This document shows, in pieces, positions 1-5,223 of a stretch of 5,808 nt of DNA. A program made the translations under genes and the position numbers. How positions within the stretch are numbered: position 1 is the first letter of the stretch; each line of letters opens with the position of its first letter. The notes beneath the pieces were generated by a model, which did not search any database, had not been told where the DNA came from, and saw only the letters and a list, made by a program, of their open reading frames with translations. This DNA comes from Candidatus Njordarchaeota archaeon (lineage in GTDB: Archaea > Thermoproteota > JANJXX01 > Panguiarchaeales > Panguiarchaeaceae): assembly GCA_029855985.1 (NCBI GenBank), contig JAGSHR010000089.1, positions 1-5,808 of the forward strand, written 5' to 3'.

Positions 1-19
1 AGATGTGTATAAGAGACAG
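1..19 (+). other. Tn5/Nextera mosaic-end adapter remnant (not genomic)
   Basis: Bases 1-19 read AGATGTGTATAAGAGACAG, which is exactly the 19-bp hyperactive Tn5 mosaic end used in Nextera tagmentation libraries. It lies flush with the window edge and supplies an artificial ATG at position 3 in frame with the following gene, producing the false N-terminus MCIRDS. It should be trimmed, and genomic sequence starts at base 20. A natural Tn5/IS50 end is very unlikely: the match stops exactly at 19 bp, nothing of IS50 is present, and the site is at a sequence end. Confidence 0.97.
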
Positions 20-1319
20 CTTATCAACAGTGAAGACTGAGAGGGAGGCTGTAAAATATATCTTAGAAAAGTTAAAAGCGAAAGGATTCAAGGATATCAG
101 AGAGACAACAAGTTTAACCCCCGGAGACAAGGTATACACAACATATAAAGGAAAAATGGTTCTAGCGGCAGTAATTGGAGAGGAAGAAATAACAAAAGGT
201 TTCAGGTTAGTGGGAGCACACATTGATGTCCCAAGACTTGACATAAAACCTGTCCCCATATATGAAGATTCTGGCATCGCCCTACTCAAAACACATTACT
301 ATGGGGGTATAAAGAAATACCAATGGGTGAGCATTCCCCTAGCGATACACGGCGTTGTAGTGCTTAAAGATGGAACCAAAAAAGAAATCGTTATAGGAGA
401 AAAAGAGGATGACCCAGTATTTGTAATACCCGATCTGTTACCTCACCTAGCTAGGAAGAAGCAAGGTGAAAGAAAAGCATTTGACACGATAAGAGGAGAA
501 GAACTTAGGGTACTACTCGGGAACAAACCATTGGATCCGAGCAAAGAAGAAGAAAAAGATGCCGTTAAAAAAGCAATCCTAAAACTACTAGAAGAAAAAT
601 ACGGTATAAAGGAAGATGACTTAATTTCCGCTGACATAGAGATAGTTCCAGCAATCAAACCAAAAGACGTTGGTTTAGATAGATCCATGATCGCAGCATA
701 TGGGCAAGACGATAGAATTTGCGCATACACAACACTAAGAGCAATCCTTGACGTAGAAAAACCAAGATACACTGCTATCGCATTATTCATTGATAGAGAA
801 GAGATAGGAAGCGATGGCAACACAGGAGCAAAAACAAAGTTCATTGAGTTATTCATTACCGAGCTAATAGAGAAACAAAAAGGAAACGCCACTTTAAGAG
901 ACCTCTTAGAAGCATTCGAGAACTCTAAAGCGATATCTGCGGACGTCAACGCTGCAGTGAACCCCATATTTAAGGATGTTCATGATATTCAAAACGCGGG
1001 ACTATTGGGTAAAGGCGTGATAGTTACCAAGTACACAGGAGCAGGAGGAAAATACTCCGCTAGCGAAGCACATGCAGAACTAATGGCTTGGATTAGGAAG
1101 ATCCTAGATGAGAACAATGTCCCATGGCAGCCCGGTTTACTGGGCAAAATAGATGAAGGTGGTGGCGGAACAATCGCTAAGTTCCTTGCGGAGAGAGGTA
1201 TAGACGTGGTAGATATGGGTCCGGGTTTACTTGGTATGCATTCTCCCTATGAGATTTCAAGCAAGGCTGATCTCTATTCAGCATACTTGGCATACAAGTA
1301 TTTCTTTATTGCTGATTAA
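20..1319 (+). CDS. apeA: M18 family zinc aminopeptidase, 5'-truncated by contig end
   Basis: This is a cytosolic metallo-aminopeptidase of the aspartyl aminopeptidase/ApeA family (M18), which removes N-terminal residues from peptides. About 432 genomic residues remain. Counting from the adapter-derived Met as residue 1 (true sequence begins at residue 7), the five expected dinuclear-zinc ligands are all visible: His73 in AHIDVPRLD, Asp236 in GQDDRIC, Glu267 in DREEIGS with catalytic Glu266 beside it, Asp314 in SADVNAAVNP, and His413 in GMHSPYEISS. The family-typical GGGGTIAKF segment (residues 386-394) and the K-T-E-R motif at 11-14 are present. Compared from memory with the roughly 450-residue Thermotoga homologue, only about 25 N-terminal residues are missing, and the natural start is outside the window. 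The remaining frame is intact to TAA at 1317-1319. T-rich termination signals follow directly, so it is probably not cotranscribed with the next gene. The family call is firm; the exact residue preference cannot be read from sequence. Confidence 0.95.
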
Positions 1320-1326
1320 GATTTAA

Positions 1327-1361
1327 TTTTTAGTGCGTTTTTCTAACTCCCTTATTTTTTT
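1327..1361 (+). terminator. T-tract (archaeal-type) terminator after the M18 gene
   Basis: Three runs of T lie within 42 nt of the stop codon: five at 1327-1331, five at 1338-1342 and seven at 1355-1361. There is no convincing GC-rich hairpin. Archaeal RNA polymerase terminates at such non-template T-runs, often in clusters, so this is a plausible termination zone. The assignment is by position and composition only. Confidence 0.55.
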
Positions 1362-1386
1362 AATTGTCTGTTCTTGAAAATGAATT

Positions 1387-1400
1387 TTTAAAGCGTGATT
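1387..1400 (+). repeat. 14-bp near-direct repeat, upstream copy (candidate operator)
   Basis: TTTAAAGCGTGATT here matches TTTAAACCGTGATT at 1490-1503 in 13 of 14 positions, with a 103-bp offset. This copy ends about 30 bp upstream of the TATATATT box at 1431-1438. A match of this length is unlikely by chance in a 210-bp gap even allowing for AT-richness, so a regulator-binding site is possible. No regulator gene is present in the window to pair with it. Confidence 0.4.
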
Positions 1401-1430
1401 TGCATTTAAATTTTATAAAAAAATAAATGT

Positions 1431-1438
1431 TATATATT
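1431..1438 (+). promoter_or_regulatory. TATA box candidate for the diverged LUD gene
   Basis: TATATATT, preceded by AAATGT, is a good archaeal TATA element. It would place the transcription start near 1460 and give a leader of about 70 nt before the ATG at 1530. The same octamer preceded by AAATG occurs at a similar distance upstream of the next gene (2911-2918). Alternatives in the same gap are TTTTATAAAA at 1411-1420 and the T-run plus TTTAAAC at 1472-1482. The latter would give a start near 1503 and a short leader carrying the GGTGA element, which fits ordinary leader lengths better. Confidence 0.45.
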
Positions 1439-1475
1439 AATTAGAAACCAAGAAAATACGAATTTCGATTATTTT

Positions 1476-1507
1476 TTTAAACTAAATGGTTTAAACCGTG
1501 ATTACGG
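1476..1507 (+). promoter_or_regulatory. Two abutting inverted repeats in the leader (operator or hairpin candidate)
   Basis: TTTAAAC (1476-1482) is the reverse complement of GTTTAAA (1489-1495), with 6 nt between them. It is followed immediately by CCGT-GATT-ACGG (1496-1507), a 4-bp stem with a 4-nt loop. The second half of the first repeat plus the next base forms the self-palindrome GTTTAAAC (1489-1496). The block overlaps the downstream copy of the 14-bp direct repeat and ends just before the ribosome-binding region. It could be a protein-binding operator or a weak RNA structure. Much of the symmetry is A/T-rich, so some of it may be accidental. Confidence 0.35.
1490..1503 (+). repeat. 14-bp near-direct repeat, downstream copy (candidate operator)
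   Basis: TTTAAACCGTGATT is the second copy of the element at 1387-1400, differing only at its seventh base (C instead of G). It sits 26 bp before the start codon of the LUD gene and inside the inverted-repeat block at 1476-1507. The two copies bracket the distal TATA box, an arrangement compatible with cooperative binding or a repression loop. Confidence 0.4.
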
Positions 1508-1509
1508 AA

Positions 1510-1519
1510 GGTGAAAAGG
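1510..1519 (+). promoter_or_regulatory. Ribosome-binding region of the diverged LUD gene
   Basis: GGTGAAAAGG contains GGTGA (1510-1514), a match to the archaeal anti-Shine-Dalgarno complement, 15 nt before the ATG at 1530. It also contains AAAGG (1515-1519), 10 nt before it. The spacing to GGTGA is a little long, so the match is moderate. An in-frame TGA at 1512-1514 excludes any start further upstream. ATG at 1542 (residue 5) is the only near alternative. Confidence 0.5.
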
Positions 1520-1529
1520 CTGGACTACA

Positions 1530-2798
1530 ATGAATGACTTCATGGATTTCATTGATACTGGAAACTCGGTGTTGCTTTTGCGAGATATTAATCAAGTGCT
1601 AGAACTAATAAACAATAATCCGAGATTCATCAAAAAACTCAGGGAAACCATGGATAAACTAGAAGAAGTAAAAGAAAGACTAGAAAAGAGCGATCTAAAG
1701 AGCGAGATAGATCTAATTCTAAAAGCAAAGGAAGAATTCAGATCAAAACTCGAATTTTACCTTGACAGAGCCTGCGAAAACATAGAATTAAATCATGGAG
1801 AATGCTACTACGCAAGTAATTTGAGGGAAGTCTTGGATCTTTTAAACACATTCTTAAATAAAGATGATAAAATTCTCATATCTTTAGCTCCTGAAATAAG
1901 AGAATTAGATTTGCCTAATCACCTTAGAAACCTTGGTTATAATATCCATTTTAGCAAGATTGCTCAATTAATTGGGGATATAATAGGCTTGAAGTACCCA
2001 TCAAAATACAGTTTAGAGTTGATAGATGAAGATTATATTTTAAATAAATTAAACGAATTCTTAGGCGTGAAATTGAGAAGTCTAGATGATGCCTTAGATT
2101 ACCTTGGAGAATACGTAAAAAAACTTTACAGTGACGCTGATGTTGCAATAACTGGAGCAGACGCTGTTGCAGCAGACACGGGTACAATATTCATAGTTGA
2201 TGAGGAAGGAGACATTCGACCTCTAACAGGGTCTCCTAGAGTTCACATAGTTATTGTTGGTATAGACAAGGTTTATCCTAGCTACATTGACGCGTGGACG
2301 GCAACGTATATTAGATACAATCTAACATATGTTAGAAAACCAACAAATATTAGCATTATCAGTAGCCCAAGCAAGACGGGCGACATAGAAAAAATGATTA
2401 CCTATGGAGCGCACGGTCCAGAAAAACTTATAGTCATTCTGCTAGACAACAAGCGGAAGATCACCATGTTGGATGATAAAACCAGGAGCATCAATAATTG
2501 CTTGGATTGCGGTGCATGTTCGGAATTCATGCCTATTTTAATTGGTATAACGGGCAATTTAATGTTTCCTGTTGAGAGCCTTAAGGAACTATATTACCGG
2601 ATAATCAACGATGATCCAGCTTTGAAGCCCGAAAGTGTGAGAAAAGTAATATTCAAAATTATCAAGGAAGGTGGTATAGTTAATTGTCCACTACGCATAG
2701 ACTATAAACCGATTTTAGACGTTATTGCTCCGAAAGATTTGAGCTTAGAGGAAAAAACCGAGAGCCTATTAAATAATTTATTAGAAAAAAACTATTGA
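1530..2798 (+). CDS. Diverged LUD-domain iron-sulfur protein (LutB-like architecture, LutC-type signature)
   Basis: This 422-residue protein is a full-length paralogue of the LutB-like protein at 4000-5217. Residues 202-255 match its residues 199-252 at 22 of 54 ungapped positions, including GA..VAA and PxxHIV.xGI.K. A charged helical N-terminus (about 20-80) leads into the LUD domain (about 75-305), followed by a ferredoxin-like tail. Three features are unusual. First, residues 278-297 (SSPSKTGDIE, then GAHGP) resemble the LutC signature GPSRTADIE...GVHGP rather than LutB. Second, conserved LutB-type motifs are replaced: KSKSM by SLAPE near 118-122, the ETDLGE region by HFSKIAQL, and the LHxxR histidine is gone. 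Third, the tail keeps Cys324, Cys327 and Cys330, but the fourth position is Met334 before Pro335. The second motif keeps only Cys386-Pro387. Those four cysteines are the set for one [4Fe-4S] cluster. It is probably a structural or electron-transfer partner in a lactate-utilisation-like complex; its biochemical role is inferred. It has its own promoter region rather than tight linkage to the M18 gene. Confidence 0.85.
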   Translation: MNDFMDFIDTGNSVLLLRDINQVLELINNNPRFIKKLRETMDKLEEVKERLEKSDLKSEIDLILKAKEEFRSKLEFYLDRACENIELNHGECYYASNLREVLDLLNTFLNKDDKILISLAPEIRELDLPNHLRNLGYNIHFSKIAQLIGDIIGLKYPSKYSLELIDEDYILNKLNEFLGVKLRSLDDALDYLGEYVKKLYSDADVAITGADAVAADTGTIFIVDEEGDIRPLTGSPRVHIVIVGIDKVYPSYIDAWTATYIRYNLTYVRKPTNISIISSPSKTGDIEKMITYGAHGPEKLIVILLDNKRKITMLDDKTRSINNCLDCGACSEFMPILIGITGNLMFPVESLKELYYRIINDDPALKPESVRKVIFKIIKEGGIVNCPLRIDYKPILDVIAPKDLSLEEKTESLLNNLLEKNY

Positions 2799-2825
2799 AG
2801 AAAATGGTAGACAGTACTTAACAAC

Positions 2826-2857
2826 TTTTCCTAGTTTTTCTTTTATTCAGAGTTTTT
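2826..2857 (+). terminator. T-tract terminator after the diverged LUD gene
   Basis: Four T-runs occur within 60 nt of the stop codon: four at 2826-2829, five at 2835-2839, four at 2841-2844 and five at 2853-2857. No GC-rich stem is visible. The cluster resembles the one after the M18 gene and is the expected form of archaeal intrinsic termination. If it is efficient, the two downstream iron-sulfur genes must be transcribed from their own promoter in the remainder of the gap. Confidence 0.5.
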
Positions 2858-2910
2858 AATTTAAGAGTGTCTTCTCATATTCTCAGATTTCTTAATAAAT
2901 GTTCCAAATG

Positions 2911-2918
2911 TATATATT
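2911..2918 (+). promoter_or_regulatory. TATA box candidate for the CCG/LUD operon
   Basis: TATATATT preceded by CAAATG, 95 bp before the ATG at 3006, closely mirrors the box at 1431-1438 (99 bp before its ATG). If used, transcription would start near 2940 with a leader of about 65 nt. The 14-bp repeat seen upstream of the first LUD gene is not recognisable here. Confidence 0.45.
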
Positions 2919-2963
2919 GAGTTAATTATTCTATTATGAAAGAATTATTTAGTTAAGTAGCTT

Positions 2964-2985
2964 GTATTTTTTAGTGACCTTTTTT
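2964..2985 (+). promoter_or_regulatory. Proximal T-rich element: alternative promoter or leader T-tracts
   Basis: GTATTTTTTAG (2964-2974) contains six Ts at 2967-2972, and a second run of six lies at 2980-2985. As a TATA-like element the first run would place the transcription start close to the ATG, giving a leaderless or nearly leaderless mRNA. The only ribosome-binding match is a weak GAAGTGAT at 2993-3000, which fits that reading. If transcription instead starts from the distal TATATATT box, these runs lie in the leader and could cause early termination. Confidence 0.3.
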
Positions 2986-3005
2986 ATTCTTAGAAGTGAT
3001 TAGAG

Positions 3006-3995
3006 ATGGCTAATGATTACATACCGGAGATTTTGAAGTTCATTAGGGATATGACGCTAGAAAAAAAGAACCCTCTTGGTTTGAGCGGGGATGATTGCTC
3101 TAAATGGGCCAAGGATCTCGGTATCCCCCGTGGTGGTGACACAGTGATTTATACTTCTTGCATGTACCAAATAATGGGTTATGGAGAAGCCCTCACAGAG
3201 TTTCTCACTAAATTAATGGGAGATCCTACAACAAGCATTCCAATAAAATTCTCAAGGTTATCCATGAAACTCAAAATCAACCCAGTTAAAGTTCTCTCTG
3301 CTTTTGGTAGAAATAAAAGATTTGAATCTGTCCTCTTAAAAGCTGTCAAAATACTCCAGAGAATTGGCATAGAATTCGGTTATCTATATGAAGAGGAACC
3401 CTATAGTGGAACTCTCCTGTACGAATATGGTTTTCACGATGATTTCGCGGATTATGCAAGATATGTTTACTCTTTTCTTAGATCTAAGGGAGTTAAAAAA
3501 ATAATAGTCTTTGACCCCCACACGGCCGATTTGTTTAAGACGGTTTACCCAGAGTTCGTGGACGGTTTTGATTTAGAGGTTGAACTGTTTATCGATATTC
3601 TCAAGGAAGCGATAAGTGAAGGGAAAATCCGTTTAAAAGCAAGCAACGGCGAAAAAGTTACCTTTCATGACCCTTGCCACTACGCAAAATACTTGGGTAT
3701 AGTTGAGGAACCGAGAAGCATCATAAGGAGCATTAAGAATATAGAGTTAATTGATCACGCTAGAAGCGGGGAGCTATCTGTTTGTTGCGGAGGACCAATC
3801 GAGTCGCTTTACCCAAAGTTATCGAAATTCATGGCGCGAAACAGAGTTGAAGAGCTTCTTGAGACTGGAGCGAGGAAAATAATAGTTGCTTGCCCAATCT
3901 GTATGGCTAATTTTGAGAGGGCTAAGGGTCTAGTTAAGGAGAAATACGAAGTCGAGGATTTAGTGGAGTTAGTTTACAGATACATGGAGGAATAA
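3006..3995 (+). CDS. LutA/HdrB-like CCG-domain iron-sulfur protein
   Basis: This 329-residue cysteine-rich CCG-family protein is related to LutA (LldE), GlcF and heterodisulfide reductase subunit B. These proteins act as cytoplasmic or membrane-associated electron-transfer subunits beside flavin or LUD partners. The C-terminal CCG motif is complete: Cys224 in HDPCHYAKYLG, Cys260-Cys261 in CCGGP, and Cys296/Cys299 in ACPICMANF (C-x35-CC-x34-C-x2-C), suitable for an iron-sulfur centre. The N-terminal repeat starts at Cys52 (YTSCMYQ), but its CCG position reads Tyr133-Ser134-Gly135 (EEPYSGTLLYE) and the C-x2-C position reads DPHTADLF (170-177). It also has about 45 extra residues (roughly 70-115) and is longer than a typical LutA of about 240 residues. 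The NPLG motif at 22-25 recalls Hdr-like proteins. Only 4 nt separate it from the LutB-like gene, whose ribosome-binding site lies within its 3' end, so the two are surely cotranscribed. The family call is firm; the substrate pathway is inferred from the partner. Confidence 0.88.
   Translation: MANDYIPEILKFIRDMTLEKKNPLGLSGDDCSKWAKDLGIPRGGDTVIYTSCMYQIMGYGEALTEFLTKLMGDPTTSIPIKFSRLSMKLKINPVKVLSAFGRNKRFESVLLKAVKILQRIGIEFGYLYEEEPYSGTLLYEYGFHDDFADYARYVYSFLRSKGVKKIIVFDPHTADLFKTVYPEFVDGFDLEVELFIDILKEAISEGKIRLKASNGEKVTFHDPCHYAKYLGIVEEPRSIIRSIKNIELIDHARSGELSVCCGGPIESLYPKLSKFMARNRVEELLETGARKIIVACPICMANFERAKGLVKEKYEVEDLVELVYRYMEE
3986..3990 (+). promoter_or_regulatory. Shine-Dalgarno GGAGG that fixes the TTG start of the LutB-like gene
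   Basis: GGAGG lies within the last codons of the preceding gene, 9 nt before TTG at 4000. No ATG or GTG occurs in this frame between the upstream in-frame stop TAG (3970-3972) and 4000, so spacing and context support initiation at TTG. Confidence 0.75.
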
Positions 3996-3999
3996 TACT

Positions 4000-5217
4000 T
4001 TGGACCCTGAGCTCAAAAAAATCTGGAGAAACTATGTTAGAAACTTGGAGGGAGCCGTGAAGAACCATAGGTTCCAAACTGCTCTAAAAAGAGCGATTAA
4101 AGGTTACAGAGAGGGAATGGTGAAGATCTTTGAAAAATACCCAGAAATTAAACAACTAGCAAAAGAGGTTAGAAAAATCAAGGAGAATTCGATCAAGAAA
4201 AACAGAGAACTGTTAAAACTAGCAAAGGAACGGTTTGAGGAAAACGGTGCATCAGTTTATATAGCAAAGACAGCGGAAGAGGCGAGGGAAATTGTTTACA
4301 AAATATTAGATGGAGCAAAAATAATTGTGAAAAGTAAGAGTATGGTTACTGAGGAAGTAGAGCTAAGACAGTATCTCCAGAGTAAGGGAATTGAAGTTTG
4401 GGAAACTGATTTGGGGGAATTCATAATACAATTAGCGAACTCGAAACCAATGCACCTTGTGACCCCGTCACTACACATACCAAGAGAGCAGGTTGCCGAG
4501 CTATTTAACAAATTAATGGGGAAAAACATTGATAAAGATGATATACCAGCCATGGTTAGAGCGGCTAGGGAGTTTCTCAGGGACAAGTATTTCAAAGCTG
4601 ACGCGGGAATATCGGGGGCTAATGTTGTCGCAGCTGAGGAAGGAGCAGCCTTAATAATTGAAAACGAGGGAAACGCTAAACTCTCTATTAGTATACCCAA
4701 AAAACACATTGTTGTAACGGGAATCGAGAAAATTGTACCCAATCTAATGGACGCTATGAAAGTCGCTATGGTGACATGGAGGTATGCAAAGTACGATGTG
4801 ACCTCATACATTAACATCGTTTTCGGCCCGACGGGAGTGGATCTATTAGGCGGCTATCACAGAAATATATACGGCCCTAGGGAGTTACACGTTGTATTCG
4901 TAGATAATGGGAGAAGCTCCATGATAAATAATCCTATATTTAGAGAGGCAACATATTGTTTGAGATGCGGTGCTTGTATCTACGAGTGCCCCGTATTTAA
5001 CTTGTTCGCTGGTTATTTTGGGGGCAAAACCTACATGGGGGGTATTGGCACGATATGGTCCGCTTTCACAGAAGGAATAAAGTATGCTATACCTGCAGCT
5101 TATACCTGTTTATTAGATGGGAGATGCAAAGTTATATGCCCTTTAAATATAGATGTGCCAAGAATGATGCTTGAACTTAGAAAAAAGATAGTAAGTGGCG
5201 TGAGTAGCTTAAATTAA
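4000..5217 (+). CDS. lutB: LutB/LldF-like LUD-domain iron-sulfur protein
   Basis: This 405-residue protein resembles LutB, the iron-sulfur LUD subunit of the LutABC (LldEFG) L-lactate oxidation complex. The N-terminal helix NHRFQTALKRA (22-32) is followed by LUD motifs KSKSMVTEE (111-119), ETDLGEFIIQLA (135-146), PSLHIPREQ (156-164), GISGANVVAAEEG (203-215), PxxHIVVTGIEKIVP (233-247) and YGPRELHVVFVDNGRS (291-306). The ferredoxin tail has Cys320, Cys323, Cys326 and Cys330-Pro331. The second motif is Cys370-x2-Asp373-x2-Cys376-x3-Cys380-Pro381, with Asp in place of the usual cysteine. Only 25 residues follow Cys380, so the longer C-terminal extension of bacterial LutB is missing. The TTG start is supported by GGAGG at 3986-3990. 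It forms an operon with the CCG-domain gene immediately upstream and is a paralogue of the 1530-2798 product. Lactate is the family substrate, but another 2-hydroxy acid is possible because no dehydrogenase is nearby. Confidence 0.9.
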   Translation: MDPELKKIWRNYVRNLEGAVKNHRFQTALKRAIKGYREGMVKIFEKYPEIKQLAKEVRKIKENSIKKNRELLKLAKERFEENGASVYIAKTAEEAREIVYKILDGAKIIVKSKSMVTEEVELRQYLQSKGIEVWETDLGEFIIQLANSKPMHLVTPSLHIPREQVAELFNKLMGKNIDKDDIPAMVRAAREFLRDKYFKADAGISGANVVAAEEGAALIIENEGNAKLSISIPKKHIVVTGIEKIVPNLMDAMKVAMVTWRYAKYDVTSYINIVFGPTGVDLLGGYHRNIYGPRELHVVFVDNGRSSMINNPIFREATYCLRCGACIYECPVFNLFAGYFGGKTYMGGIGTIWSAFTEGIKYAIPAAYTCLLDGRCKVICPLNIDVPRMMLELRKKIVSGVSSLN

Positions 5218-5223
5218 GTGATT

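Noticed and set aside
3..19. ATG at position 3 as the natural start of the M18 peptidase
   Set aside because: It lies inside the Tn5/Nextera adapter; the MCIRDS it encodes is artificial, and M18 homologues carry about 25 more residues before this point.
443..967. Long open frame on the minus strand (174 codons)
   Set aside because: It lies entirely within the well-supported M18 peptidase gene, has a Ser/Phe-rich composition typical of an antisense shadow, and shows no recognisable domain.
1320..1529. Small RNA, tRNA or CRISPR array in the AT-rich gaps
   Set aside because: No cloverleaf, regularly spaced repeats or GC-rich structured segment was found here or in 2799-3005; the only repeats are the 14-bp pair and short inverted repeats reported.
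1951..2187. Minus-strand 78-codon frame inside the first LUD gene
   Set aside because: Gln/Leu-rich shadow of the plus-strand coding sequence, with no support of its own.
2499..2798. The first LUD gene as a decaying pseudogene because of missing cysteines
   Set aside because: The frame is intact over 422 codons, the length and paralogous scaffold are complete, and the retained cysteines form one full ligand set, which favours a functional single-cluster protein.
3179..3370. Minus-strand 63-codon frame inside the CCG-domain gene
   Set aside because: Short shadow frame within a conserved gene.
4296..4817. Long open frame on the minus strand (173 codons)
   Set aside because: It is antisense to the conserved LUD domain of the LutB-like gene, with no ribosome-binding site or family motif; the plus-strand frame explains the sequence.
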